DNA of 64,000 nt, from assembly GCF_014650035.1 (NCBI RefSeq), contig NZ_BMUE01000003.1, positions 434,001 through 498,000 on the forward strand, in the 5' to 3' direction. A model generated the notes under the pieces. It was not told the DNA's origin. It worked only from the letters and a program-made list of their open reading frames with translations, and searched no databases. The translations under genes were made by a program, and so were the position numbers. Below, one piece after another: positions 22,589 through 31,461 of the stretch (positions are counted from its first letter, which is position 1; every line of letters starts with the position of its first letter). This stretch comes from Streptomyces lucensis JCM 4490. GTDB lineage: Bacteria; Actinomycetota; Actinomycetes; Streptomycetales; Streptomycetaceae.

Positions 22589-25500
22589 ACGGTCTTCCTT
22601 CCCGGGCCGGGATGGCCCTGATGGATGAAAGCGGCCCAGACGGAGGGCCGTTGGAGGTCGGGGCGGCGGATGTCCGGTCGCAGCGCGTCGCTCAGGCTGC
22701 CCGGATCCTTCCGGTCCGGGTCGAGCATCCACAGCTGCGCGGCCCGCAGTGCGTCGACGGGACTGAGCCCGGCCCGCAGATGATGGTGGAAGACCGCCAT
22801 CAGCAGCGTGGACGCGCCGTCCTGGGCGGTCCACCGCGACCCCACGACATCTCGTGCGCCGCCCGAGACGAAGGCCGTGGTCAGGGTGAGGGCCTCGTCG
22901 TGGTCGCGGGTGCTCAGATCCGTCTCGCAGGCGCTCAGGACGATCAGCGGGCCGTCCTCCTGTCCGGCGGGCTGCGGCCGGTCGAGGAGCTGGGTCACGG
23001 TCAGCCGGCCGGCTTCCTCACCGCCGTCGGGGCCGGCGAGGTGCAGGGCCGACTCCGTCGGCCGTATCCCCGCCTTGCCGTGCGTGGTCAGATGGACCAT
23101 CGAGTGGTCCTGGGCGAGCAGGGAAAGCAGCTGGCCGGGTGTGCCGGCCGGCACCGATCCGGGCGGCAGGCTGCCGAAGTCCCCGTACAGCCGCGCCCCC
23201 GGATAGAAGGCGTTGCGCAGCTCCAGGACCTCCAGCTCGGCATACGTCAGCGACAGGCTCGGGTCGGCCACCAGCGCCGGGGCCGAGACCGGATCGCGGG
23301 GCGCGCGTCCCACCGTGCGCAGGAACTGGCTGCCGGAGGCCGCATAGCTGATCACCAGGGCCTGGCAGAGGTAGTCGTACGGGGCGTCCGCCGGGAACCG
23401 GGCCGCGTGCCAGGGGACGATGCCCAGGCGGCCGCAGGGGACCAGGACGACCCGGGGCGTGCGGCGGTCGGCCGCGTCGCCCGGGAGATGTGCCTCCAGC
23501 CCGGCGAGGACGTGCGCGAACACCTCGTAGGCCCAGTCGCAGAGCCCGGACAGGGCCTCCTCCCAGGCCCCTTCCGCCGGCACGTCACCGCTGTCCTCGT
23601 CCGTGGAGGGGGCGACCGCGTCCAGGTACCGCTCCAGGGGGCCGCTGTCCTCCTCGGAGAGCATGGGCAGCGCGCCCACGCCGATGCCGATCTCGGGACC
23701 CACGGCCAACACCATGCCCGGGGCCTCGCCGTCGGTGCCGGGGACCAGGTAGATCAGCGCGTCCGCGCCGGCCTCGGCCACGCCGTCCGCCAGTTCGCGC
23801 AGGGTGGGGGTGCCGAGCAGGCCTCCCCGCTCCCGGTAGCCGAGCACCTCCAGGGCCTGCCGGCGCAGTGTGCTGGGAAGCTCGGCGGGCAGCTCGGTGC
23901 TGTCGGCGGCGCCGGACTCCCGCCAGGCGGCGGCGAGGTCGGGACGGCCGCGTTCCTCCAGCAGGTCCGGTACGGCCCGGGAGGTGGCCGCCGCCTGCAG
24001 CACCAGGGCCCGGCCCAGTTCCAGGGCGGCGACCGCGTCGTCCACCCTCTCGTGCGCGGCGGCCCACAGGGCGGCCCGTGCGCCGAGGTGGGCGCCGTTG
24101 CGGGCCGTCGTCAGGCGGTGTTCGGCGCCGTGCTGCAGCAGGACGTCGGCGGCGAGCGCGGACAGGGCCTCATTCGCCGCGGCGGTGGCGGCCTCCACGT
24201 CGGACTCGCTCCGTTCCCGGTGCCAGCGGGCACGGTAGGCCTCGGCGAGCGACCACAGGGACTCGGCGGCGACACGCGGGGCCCGGCCCTGCCGGACGTG
24301 CTCGCGGAGCCGTTCCAGCGTCGTGATCAAGGCCGCCAGGTCCGCCGGGTCGCGGGTGACGCTGTAACGCAGCCCGAGGCGGTTCCCGGCCGAGTACAGC
24401 TGCTCGGCGGTGGCGTCCGGCGGCGGCACCTCCCGGTCCGGAAGGTGCGTCGTGTCGTCGGTGACGCAGGAACGCAGGGCCGCGAGGTCCGGGACCAGGT
24501 CCGCCATCTGCTCCTCCCCGAACGGGAGACCGCTGCTCCCCGCGGCGGCCCTCGCGTCGTCGAAGTCCGCGAGGCCGCTCAGGATCAGCTCCCGCTCCAT
24601 GGTGAGCCAGCCGAGCGTGAGGCGGGCCATGGCGCGTGCGACGAGGAGCACGGCACGCAGGTCGTGGTCCCCGGGGACCGAGTCGGCCAGGGCCTCGGTC
24701 CGGGGCACCAGGTCGTCGCGGAGCCGCTTCACGTCCCTGGCCTGCCCCGCCGCACGGATGCCGATCACCAGGCCCATCATGTCCGCCGCGGTCGCGAAGC
24801 TGTCGGCCATCGGGATCGAGCTCTGCGACCTGCGCCGTAAGTAGTCGGTGATCGTGTCTGCGTGCGCGAGCCCCAGCGCCGTGTCCTGAAGGGTGCCGCC
24901 CGCGCCCTCGCTCGTGTTCAGGAGCAGGGCCATCAGCCCTTCCAGGCCGTCCCTGCCCGGCATGCCGTCCGGCAGCCCGTCCAGCGCGGCGCGCAGCCGT
25001 CCGAGCTGCTGGTTGAGGGCAGCGGGGTCGCCGCCGCCGACGTTGTCCAGGAAGTCGAAGGACGTGGTGTTGGCGGCCTGCATCGCGGCGGCGAGCCGGC
25101 GGAATTCGTCAGGAGTGCGGGGCACGAACGGGGCGTCGGCGCCGACGGGGTCCGCGTCGACGGGGTCCGGGGCGCCGGCCTTGCCGGAAGGGTCCGGGGC
25201 GGCACGTGTGCCGCTCTCGTCCGGGGCCGGGCGTGCGCCGCTCTCGTCCGGGCCGGCACCGGGCACCGGGCCCGAGCCGCTGTCCGGGCCCGCGCGACCG
25301 GTCATCGGCGCCAGCCAGCCCGCCACCATCTGCCGCAGCTGATCGGCGCCCGGCTGGCCGTCGGGGATGAGGCTCGTGAACAGGTCGGCCACCCCGTCGA
25401 GCGAGGGATGGGCATGAAGGTCGCGCACCTGCCTCAGCTGACTCAGCGTCTCCGGCGGCAGCGGGAGCTCGGCCGCATCGGTCACCAGCTCCTGCATCTC

Positions 25501-25980
25501 GGCAGCGAGGGCGGCCATCCCTTCCGCCCCCCTCTGCATGATCATGTCGAACATGGCGGTCGCGTCCGGCTCCGGCGGGAGCCCGCCCAGCATCTCCTGC
25601 AGCGGCATCGCGTGCGTCAGCAGGAACAGTGCGGCCCACCGCCGGTCCTCGGGTCCGGCCGCGGATCCGGTCCTCGTCGCCGGGTCCCGTACGTCCCGCA
25701 GCAGACCGTGCGCCCGCTTCTGGTCCCCGGGCGTCCCGCCCCCGGCGACATGCCGCAGGGTGAGGGCGGCGCCGAGCCACAGGGTCACCGAGCTGCGCAA
25801 CTGCGGATCGTGGTCCAACAGGCGTGACAGCTCCTCGAGTTCGGTGACGGAGTCGTCGTGGGCGCGGGTGGGTCTGACGACGGTGCCCGGGGCCGGCAGC
25901 AGTGCCTTCGCCCGCCCGATCGCCATGCCGGCCCACGCCCGCACCGCCTGGACGCCACCGGTTTCCTCTTCGTCCCCCAC
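22585..25980 (-). CDS. TPR-like CHAT-domain (caspase-like) protease
   Basis: A 1131-residue protein starting at GTG 25980, with GAGGAG well placed upstream. The N-terminal 750 residues are helical repeats of TPR-like character, interrupted by a low-complexity stretch around residues 240-290 (repeated PDESG-like units). The C-terminal about 300 residues are a CHAT protease domain: His967 in VHLTTHGKAG and Cys1018 in VLSACETD form the catalytic dyad, followed by GARDVVGSRW. CHAT proteases are caspase relatives that execute regulated suicide or cleave defence partners. It is the first gene of the CHAT-antitoxin-RES unit. Cleavage of the adjacent antitoxin is a testable but unproven idea. Confidence 0.88.
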   Translation of the reverse strand: MGDEEETGGVQAVRAWAGMAIGRAKALLPAPGTVVRPTRAHDDSVTELEELSRLLDHDPQLRSSVTLWLGAALTLRHVAGGGTPGDQKRAHGLLRDVRDPATRTGSAAGPEDRRWAALFLLTHAMPLQEMLGGLPPEPDATAMFDMIMQRGAEGMAALAAEMQELVTDAAELPLPPETLSQLRQVRDLHAHPSLDGVADLFTSLIPDGQPGADQLRQMVAGWLAPMTGRAGPDSGSGPVPGAGPDESGARPAPDESGTRAAPDPSGKAGAPDPVDADPVGADAPFVPRTPDEFRRLAAAMQAANTTSFDFLDNVGGGDPAALNQQLGRLRAALDGLPDGMPGRDGLEGLMALLLNTSEGAGGTLQDTALGLAHADTITDYLRRRSQSSIPMADSFATAADMMGLVIGIRAAGQARDVKRLRDDLVPRTEALADSVPGDHDLRAVLLVARAMARLTLGWLTMERELILSGLADFDDARAAAGSSGLPFGEEQMADLVPDLAALRSCVTDDTTHLPDREVPPPDATAEQLYSAGNRLGLRYSVTRDPADLAALITTLERLREHVRQGRAPRVAAESLWSLAEAYRARWHRERSESDVEAATAAANEALSALAADVLLQHGAEHRLTTARNGAHLGARAALWAAAHERVDDAVAALELGRALVLQAAATSRAVPDLLEERGRPDLAAAWRESGAADSTELPAELPSTLRRQALEVLGYRERGGLLGTPTLRELADGVAEAGADALIYLVPGTDGEAPGMVLAVGPEIGIGVGALPMLSEEDSGPLERYLDAVAPSTDEDSGDVPAEGAWEEALSGLCDWAYEVFAHVLAGLEAHLPGDAADRRTPRVVLVPCGRLGIVPWHAARFPADAPYDYLCQALVISYAASGSQFLRTVGRAPRDPVSAPALVADPSLSLTYAELEVLELRNAFYPGARLYGDFGSLPPGSVPAGTPGQLLSLLAQDHSMVHLTTHGKAGIRPTESALHLAGPDGGEEAGRLTVTQLLDRPQPAGQEDGPLIVLSACETDLSTRDHDEALTLTTAFVSGGARDVVGSRWTAQDGASTLLMAVFHHHLRAGLSPVDALRAAQLWMLDPDRKDPGSLSDALRPDIRRPDLQRPSVWAAFIHQGHPGPGRKTV

Positions 25981-26089
25981 CTGTACTCCTCACGCGTCCC
26001 GAGGACAGCTGCCGTCCGCCGTGCTCCATGATGACGAGATGTCCGGCACGACGATGCCCGAACGCCCGGCTTGTCCGGCCGGTGCCCGG

Positions 26090-26767
26090 TCAGCACCCGG
26101 AACTCGCCCGGGATGCGCCCGGATCGGCGCGGGATCGGTGCGGGTCGGCGCGGGGCGGGTCGGCGCGCGGCGAATCGGTGCGGGGCGGATCCGGACGGGA
26201 CGGCCCCAGACGGGGCGGAGCCGTATGGGCCACTACGGACGCCTCCGAGGCTCCGAGGTCCGCCCGCATGCCGCGCCGCAGTTCCCGGAGCCGTTCCCAC
26301 AGCACGTCGATCTCCCCCTGGGCTGCGTCGAGCGAGTCGCCAGGGCGGGGGGCTCCGTCGTCCAGGCGCCGGAGCCGTCCGTAGACGGTGCCGAGGGCGT
26401 GGGCGACCTCGCCGGCCAGGGCGAGCACGGGGTCGGGCAGCCGCATCTGCGCCTCCGCGTACACGTCCCGGTGCAGGTCCCGGGCCTCGGTGAGGCGTCG
26501 CCGCTCCGCGCGCGGATCCTCCGCGCGGATCAGGGCGTGCGACAGGTCCGTGAGGGCCGCGAGGTACTGCCGCGAGGCGGTGTTGAGAGCGACGTAACAG
26601 GTCCGCCGCTCCTCGGTTTCCCGCGCCCTGGCCCGGGCGCGCTCGGCCCGCTCCTGCTCACGCCGCCGGCTGCGCTCGGCCGCGCGCTGGGTGAGCAGGG
26701 CCGACAGCAGGGTCCCCACCACCCCGACGACCGCCACGATCGGCGCACCCGCGCCAGTGACGTCCAT
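26090..26767 (-). CDS. Membrane-anchored coiled-coil protein of unknown function
   Basis: A 225-residue protein starting at ATG 26767. Residues 8-27 are one hydrophobic helix (APIVAVVGVVGTLLSALLTQ), followed by a strongly basic coiled coil to about 60, then a helical domain to 175. The last 45 residues are Asp/Pro/Arg/Ser repeats encoded by GC-rich near-repeats. It resembles small streptomycete proteins of unknown function. It lies 109 bases upstream of the CHAT gene on the same strand, so it may be co-transcribed with the conflict genes or simply neighbour them. I do not assign a function. Confidence 0.65.
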   Translation of the reverse strand: MDVTGAGAPIVAVVGVVGTLLSALLTQRAAERSRRREQERAERARARARETEERRTCYVALNTASRQYLAALTDLSHALIRAEDPRAERRRLTEARDLHRDVYAEAQMRLPDPVLALAGEVAHALGTVYGRLRRLDDGAPRPGDSLDAAQGEIDVLWERLRELRRGMRADLGASEASVVAHTAPPRLGPSRPDPPRTDSPRADPPRADPHRSRADPGASRASSGC

Positions 26768-26922
26768 CGCCCTCACCCCCGTGTCGCCGTGTCGCCGCAC
26801 ACCTCCAGCGAAACGGTGCCGTGCCCCCGCGGGGAACCCCACGACCGAGGATGGCCCGGCCTTCGCCCGGACCGCGCCCGCGAGGTTCGGAGATGCGAAC
26901 GGAGAGACCCGGAAGGTTCCGT

Positions 26923-27345
26923 TCAGCCGAGGAAGCTCAGCCGTACGCGGCGGTCGGCATTGTCCTTGTTGGTGTCCACCAGGCACACGGACTGCCACGT
27001 GCCCAGTTCCAGGCGTCCGCCGATCACGGGGAGGGTCGCGTGCGGCGGGACGATGGCCGGCAGGACGTGGTCGCGGCCGTGGCCGGGGCTGCCGTGGCGA
27101 TGCTGCCAGCGGTCGTCGGCCGGGAGCAGGGTGTGCAGGGCGGCGAGGAGGTCGTCGTCGCTGCCGGCGCCCGTCTCGATGACCGCGATGCCGGCGGTGG
27201 CGTGCGGGACGAAGATGTTGAGCAGGCCGTCGCGGCCGGCCGCCGCCTCGCGCAGGAAGTCCTCGCAGTCCTCGGTGAGGTCGACGACGCGCTCCCGGGA
27301 GCCGGTGGAGACGTTCAGCATTCGGGTGGTGAAGGCATCTGACAT
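26923..27345 (-). CDS. YjbQ/UPF0047-family protein
   Basis: A 140-residue single-domain protein of the YjbQ family. Characteristic parts are LLNIFVPHATAGIAVIET (around residue 44), the His-rich middle HRHGSPGHGRDHVLPAIVPPHATLPV, and the C-terminal LGTWQSVCLVDTN. Members bind metal through conserved His residues; some have weak thiamin-phosphate synthase activity, but the physiological role is uncertain. It starts at ATG 27345 and is divergent from the flavin monooxygenase, separated by 72 bases. No link to the neighbouring conflict genes is evident. Confidence 0.88.
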   Translation of the reverse strand: MSDAFTTRMLNVSTGSRERVVDLTEDCEDFLREAAAGRDGLLNIFVPHATAGIAVIETGAGSDDDLLAALHTLLPADDRWQHRHGSPGHGRDHVLPAIVPPHATLPVIGGRLELGTWQSVCLVDTNKDNADRRVRLSFLG

Positions 27346-27417
27346 GCCCCCATCCTGGCCCATGGGCCACGGCCGCGCTGCGGGAAGATCCCCGCGTGGC
27401 TCCCTGTTGGAAGGGGC

Positions 27418-28497
27418 GTGAACGCAACGCGCGAGGTCGAGGTCGTCGTCATCGGCGCCGGTCAGGCGGGCCTGGCCGGCGCCTATCACCTGCGGCGCAC
27501 CGGTTTCGAGCCGGACCGTGACTTCGTCGTGCTGGACCGGTCCCCGGCGCCCGGCGGGGCCTGGCAGTTCCGGTGGCGCTCACTGACGTACGGCAGGGTG
27601 CACGGCATGCACGCGCTGCCCGGTATGGAACTGACGGACGCCGACCCGGCGCGGCCGTCGGCCGAGGTGATCGGCGCGTACTTCGATCGGTACGAGCGCG
27701 CCTTCGGCCTGCGGGTGCGGCGCCCCGTGGAGGTGCGGGCGGTGCGGGCCGGTGAGGACGGGCGGCTGCTCGTGGAGACCCCGGACGGAGTCTGGTCGGC
27801 GCGGGCGCTGATCAACGCGACCGGCACCTGGGACCGGCCCTTCTGGCCGCGCCTGGCGGGCCAGGAGACGTTCCGCGGACGGCAGTTGCACACCGTCCGG
27901 TACGCCGGGCCCGAGGAGTTCGCCGGGCTGCGGGTGGTGGTCGTGGGCGGTGGCGCCTCGGGCACCCAGCACCTGCTGGAGCTCGCCCCGTACGCTGCCG
28001 CGACCACCTGGGTGACCCGGCGGCCTCCGGTGTTCCGCGAGGGACCGTTCGACCAGGAGGCGGGCCGTGCCGCGGTCGCGCTGGTGGAGGAGCGGGTACG
28101 CCGGGGTCTGCCGCCGCGCAGTGTGGTCTCGGTCACCGGGCTTCCCCTCGACGGCGCCGTGCGGCAGGGCCTGGCGGACGGGGTCCTGGACCGGCGGCCG
28201 ATGTTCGACCGGATCACGCCGGACGGCGTGGAGTGGGACGACGGCCGGTGCGTCGACGCCGACGTGATCCTGTGGGCGACCGGTTTCCGGGCCGCACTGG
28301 GCCACCTCGCTCCGCTGCGGCTGCGCGAGCCGGGCGGCGGCATCCGTGTCCAGGGCACTCGTGCGGTGGCCGATCCGCGGGTGCACCTCGTCGGCTACGG
28401 CCCCTCGGCCAGCACCATCGGCGCGAACCGGGCCGGGCGGGCGGCCGTCCGGGACATCGGGCGGCTGCTGGCCGGGGAACAGCCGGCCGCCGCGTGA
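27418..28497 (+). CDS. FAD/NADPH-dependent flavin monooxygenase-like oxidoreductase
   Basis: A 359-residue protein starting at GTG 27418 with GGAAGGGG upstream. An N-terminal FAD-binding GAGQAG motif (residues 13-18), a second dinucleotide motif GGGASG (about 178) for NADPH, and a late WATGF sequence place it with CzcO/YUCCA-type flavin monooxygenases. The FxGxxxHxxx motif that marks Baeyer-Villiger or N-hydroxylating enzymes is replaced by FRGRQLHTVRYAG. Likely a flavin-dependent oxidoreductase of unknown substrate. It converges on the MltG paralogue with 12 bases between stops. Confidence 0.85.
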   Translation: MNATREVEVVVIGAGQAGLAGAYHLRRTGFEPDRDFVVLDRSPAPGGAWQFRWRSLTYGRVHGMHALPGMELTDADPARPSAEVIGAYFDRYERAFGLRVRRPVEVRAVRAGEDGRLLVETPDGVWSARALINATGTWDRPFWPRLAGQETFRGRQLHTVRYAGPEEFAGLRVVVVGGGASGTQHLLELAPYAAATTWVTRRPPVFREGPFDQEAGRAAVALVEERVRRGLPPRSVVSVTGLPLDGAVRQGLADGVLDRRPMFDRITPDGVEWDDGRCVDADVILWATGFRAALGHLAPLRLREPGGGIRVQGTRAVADPRVHLVGYGPSASTIGANRAGRAAVRDIGRLLAGEQPAAA

Positions 28498-28509
28498 CGT
28501 CCCGCAAGC

Positions 28510-29472
28510 TCAGCGGACCGACGGCTGCGGGGAGGCCGGGGGCTGCCAGGGGGAGGCCGGCTGTTGCTGCGGGGTGGCAGGAGGCTGCTGTGGGACGGCC
28601 GGGGACTGCTGCGGGCTCGGGGTCCGCTGCGCCGCGCCCTGGTGGAGTGCGGTGAACTCGGCCACGTTGCGCATGTGCGTCGCGTAGTCGGCGGTGAAAC
28701 GGGTGTCGCCCGGCTTGACCGTGACGAAGTACAGCCAGTCGCCCGCCGGCGGGTTGAGCGCGGCGCGCATGGCCTCCGCGCCCGGGTTGCCGATCGGCGT
28801 CGGCGGCAGGCCCATGCGCTGGTAGGAGTTGTACGGGCTGTCGATGCGGGTGACGTCCTCGCTGGTCAGGGAGGTGCGGTTCAGCGCGTAGTTGAGGGTC
28901 GAGTCCATCTGCAGCGGCATCCCGCGCTGCAGCCGGTTGAGGATGACCCGGGCGACCTTGCCCATGTCGGCCTTCGCCGAGGTCTCGGCCTGGATGATGC
29001 TGGCGATGGTGACGGCCTGGTGGAGATTCATCGCGTCGTGCTGCGCTCCGGCCGCGACCGGCGCCGCGTTGAACTTCTTGTCGGCGGCGTCGACCATCGT
29101 CCGCAGCAGGGACTGGGGCGTCGTCCCCTTCGGCAGCGGATACGTCGCCGGGAAGAGATAGCCCTCGGGGTTGCCCTCGGCCTCGCCCGGCAGTTTCAGA
29201 CCGGCCTTGCCGATGGACTTGCGGGTGCTGCCCGGGGGCAGTTTCAGGGCCTTGTCGATCGCGTCGTACACCTGGCTCGCCCGCCATCCCTCCGGGACGA
29301 CCAGCGCGGCGGGCTTGGGCTCCTGGTGGTGACGGGGGTGGCCACCTTTGCCCAGCGTCAGCAGCGGCACCGCCACGGCGGTGCCGGCGACGACGGCGCC
29401 GGCCACGACGAGGGCGAGTCTCCCCCGGCGTGTCAGTCGGATCGTGCTCCGTGGCGGAGTGTTCGTCTGCAT
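28510..29472 (-). CDS. mltG: MltG-like endolytic transglycosylase (stand-alone paralogue)
   Basis: A 320-residue membrane-anchored murein hydrolase. Residues 17-43 are a single transmembrane helix. Residues 60-270 are the YceG/MltG fold with catalytic Glu in IIQAETSAK and the typical PYNSY and GLPPTPIGNPG motifs. MltG cleaves nascent glycan strands and terminates their elongation. The canonical copy in actinobacteria sits near aroE and alaS; this copy is isolated and ends in about 45 Pro/Gln-rich extracytoplasmic residues, so it is probably a second, specialised paralogue. The upstream region is unusually AT-rich for this window. Confidence 0.88.
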   Translation of the reverse strand: MQTNTPPRSTIRLTRRGRLALVVAGAVVAGTAVAVPLLTLGKGGHPRHHQEPKPAALVVPEGWRASQVYDAIDKALKLPPGSTRKSIGKAGLKLPGEAEGNPEGYLFPATYPLPKGTTPQSLLRTMVDAADKKFNAAPVAAGAQHDAMNLHQAVTIASIIQAETSAKADMGKVARVILNRLQRGMPLQMDSTLNYALNRTSLTSEDVTRIDSPYNSYQRMGLPPTPIGNPGAEAMRAALNPPAGDWLYFVTVKPGDTRFTADYATHMRNVAEFTALHQGAAQRTPSPQQSPAVPQQPPATPQQQPASPWQPPASPQPSVR

Positions 29473-29535
29473 GCGGGCACGTTAATACGCATATCCGCTC
29501 AAACCCGGCATATGTTCAGTTTGTCTGTCGCTGCG

Positions 29536-31347
29536 TCAGCTCGCCGGTTCCAGTTGAGCGTCCCTGCGCACCAGGGCCGCGTACCGCCCGTCCCGCTCCA
29601 GCAGCTCCTCGTGCGTGCCGCGTTCGGCGACCCTCCCGGAGTCCAGCACCACGATCTGGTCGGCACCGCGGACGGTGGACAGGCGGTGGGCGATGGTCAC
29701 TGTCGTACGGTCGGCCGACAGCGCGTCGATGGCCTTCTGGACGGCCGCTTCCGTGCGGGTGTCGAGCGCGCTGGTCGCCTCGTCGAGGATCAGGACCGGC
29801 GGGTCGCGCAGAATGGTGCGGGCTATGGCGAGGCGCTGCTTCTCGCCCCCGGAGAAGCGGTGGCCGCGCTCGCCGACGACCGTGTCGTAGCCGTCGGGCA
29901 GTGCGGCGATGTGGTCGTGGATCTGCGCGGCCCGCGCTGCCGCGCGCAGTTCCTCGTCGGTGGCGTCCGGCTTGGCGAAACGGAGGTTGTCGGCCACGGA
30001 GGCGTGGAAGAGGTACGTCTCCTGCGAGACGACGCCGACCGCGCGGGCGAGGGTGTCGAAGTCGAGGTCGCGGACGTCGACACCGTCCAGGGTGACCCGG
30101 CCGCCGGTCACGTCGTACAGGCGGGGCACCAGACAGCCGAGCGTGGACTTGCCGGCGCCGGTCGGGCCGACGACGGCGAGGCTGCCCCCCGCGGGGACGG
30201 CGACGTCGATGCCGTCGAGGACCGGGCGGACCGAGGCGTCGCCCGCATCGTAGCGGAACTCGACGTTCTCGAAGCGGAGTTCGCCCTTCACCCGGTCGAG
30301 CCGGACGGGGTCCGCGCGTTCGGTGATGTCGACGGGCAGGTCCAGGTACTCGAAGATGCGCTGGAAGAGCGCGAGCGAGGTCTGGATCTGGACGCCCGTC
30401 GCGAGCAGGCTGACGGCCGGGCGGAACAGGCCCTGCTGGAGCGAGACGAAGGCGACGATGGTGCCGAGGGAGACCTCGGGTCCGCCGAGCTGAAGGGCCA
30501 GGCCCGCGGTCCAGTAGATGACGGCGGGCATCGCGGCCATCACGATCGTGATCACGGCCATGCGCCAGCGCCCGGCCATGTTCGCCCTGACCTCCAGGTC
30601 GACCAGGCGCTCGGACTCCTCGGCGAAGGACGCGGTGAGCGAGTCGGAGCGGCCCATGGTGCGGCCGAGCAGGATGCCGCTGACGGAGAGCGACTCGGTG
30701 ACGGTGGCGGCCATCGCCGCCATCTGCTTCTGCCGCTGCGTGGTGATCTTCTTGCGTTCGTTGCCGACGCGGCGGCTGATCCACACGAACACCGGCAGCA
30801 GGAGCAGCGAGACGACGGTGAGCCGCCAGTCGAGGGCGACCATCGCGACGATCGTGGCGATCACACTGGTGGCGTTGGACACCAGGGAGGTGGCGGTGGA
30901 GGTGACGGTGGCCTGCATCCCGCCGATGTCGTTGGCGATGCGGGACTGCACCTCGCCGGTGCGGGTGCGGGTGAAGAAGGCGAGCGACATGCGCTGGAGG
31001 CGGCCGTAGACGGCGGTGCGCAGGTCGTGCATGACGCGCTGGCCGACGGTGGTCGAGATCAGCGTCTGCAGCACGCCGAAGACGCCGGCCAGGACGGCAC
31101 TGAGGATCATGCCCAGGGCGAGCAGGCTCAGCAGGCCGGTACGCCCCTGGGGGAGCGCGACGTCGAGCGTCTCCCTGAGCAGGAACGGTGTGGCCACCGA
31201 GACGAGCGAGGAGGCGCCGACCAGCAGGCCGACGATCGCGAGCCGCCCGCGGTAGGGGCGGAAGAGTCTCAGGATGCGGCGCACCTGCCGGGGCTGTTCC
31301 GCGGCACCGGCGGGCGGGGTCCAGGAGGGTTCTCGGTCGGGGTGCAT
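29536..31347 (-). CDS. ABC exporter (fused permease and ATPase)
   Basis: A 603-residue half-transporter. Six transmembrane helices occupy residues about 30-320. The nucleotide-binding domain carries Walker A GPTGAGKST (about 393), signature FSGGEKQR, Walker B LILDEAT and H-loop AHRL, all intact, so it should form an active homodimer. Start ATG 31347. It is divergent from a MarR regulator across a 25-base inverted repeat, so it is probably de-repressed by its own substrate. MarR-linked exporters of this type usually handle antibiotics or lipophilic toxins. Confidence 0.92.
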   Translation of the reverse strand: MHPDREPSWTPPAGAAEQPRQVRRILRLFRPYRGRLAIVGLLVGASSLVSVATPFLLRETLDVALPQGRTGLLSLLALGMILSAVLAGVFGVLQTLISTTVGQRVMHDLRTAVYGRLQRMSLAFFTRTRTGEVQSRIANDIGGMQATVTSTATSLVSNATSVIATIVAMVALDWRLTVVSLLLLPVFVWISRRVGNERKKITTQRQKQMAAMAATVTESLSVSGILLGRTMGRSDSLTASFAEESERLVDLEVRANMAGRWRMAVITIVMAAMPAVIYWTAGLALQLGGPEVSLGTIVAFVSLQQGLFRPAVSLLATGVQIQTSLALFQRIFEYLDLPVDITERADPVRLDRVKGELRFENVEFRYDAGDASVRPVLDGIDVAVPAGGSLAVVGPTGAGKSTLGCLVPRLYDVTGGRVTLDGVDVRDLDFDTLARAVGVVSQETYLFHASVADNLRFAKPDATDEELRAAARAAQIHDHIAALPDGYDTVVGERGHRFSGGEKQRLAIARTILRDPPVLILDEATSALDTRTEAAVQKAIDALSADRTTVTIAHRLSTVRGADQIVVLDSGRVAERGTHEELLERDGRYAALVRRDAQLEPAS

Positions 31348-31412
31348 GGGCTCCTACGGGGGTGAACGGGCGCCGGCCGACGGAGGCCGGCGATGACGCG
31401 ACGGATCGTAGC

Positions 31413-31437
31413 TCATTGTTACCTATACTCACAATGA
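31413..31437. promoter_or_regulatory. MarR operator, TCATTGT-N11-ACAATGA
   Basis: A perfect 7+7 inverted repeat with an 11-base spacer lies in an AT-rich island between the ABC exporter and the MarR gene. It sits where the -35 region of the leaderless MarR promoter should be, so binding would block that promoter. It is a strong candidate autoregulatory operator. Confidence 0.7.
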
Positions 31438-31449
31438 ACGGCATCCTGA

Positions 31450-31455
31450 TATTGT
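31450..31455 (+). promoter_or_regulatory. -10 box of a leaderless MarR transcript
   Basis: TATTGT is followed by exactly six bases and the ATG at 31462. No ribosome-binding site is present. The operator palindrome ends 12 bases upstream. Confidence 0.5.
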
Positions 31456-31461
31456 TCCCGC

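Noticed and set aside
6023..26767. Genomic island boundaries (att sites, integrase, tRNA) around the conflict system
   Set aside because: No integrase, transposase, tRNA or flanking direct repeat was seen, and base composition does not change visibly, so recent transfer is not supported from this window alone.
28564..31365. A 933-codon plus-strand frame over MltG and the ABC exporter
   Set aside because: It lies exactly antisense to two well-recognised genes, and its translation is repetitive Asp/Gly/Val/Arg sequence without motifs.
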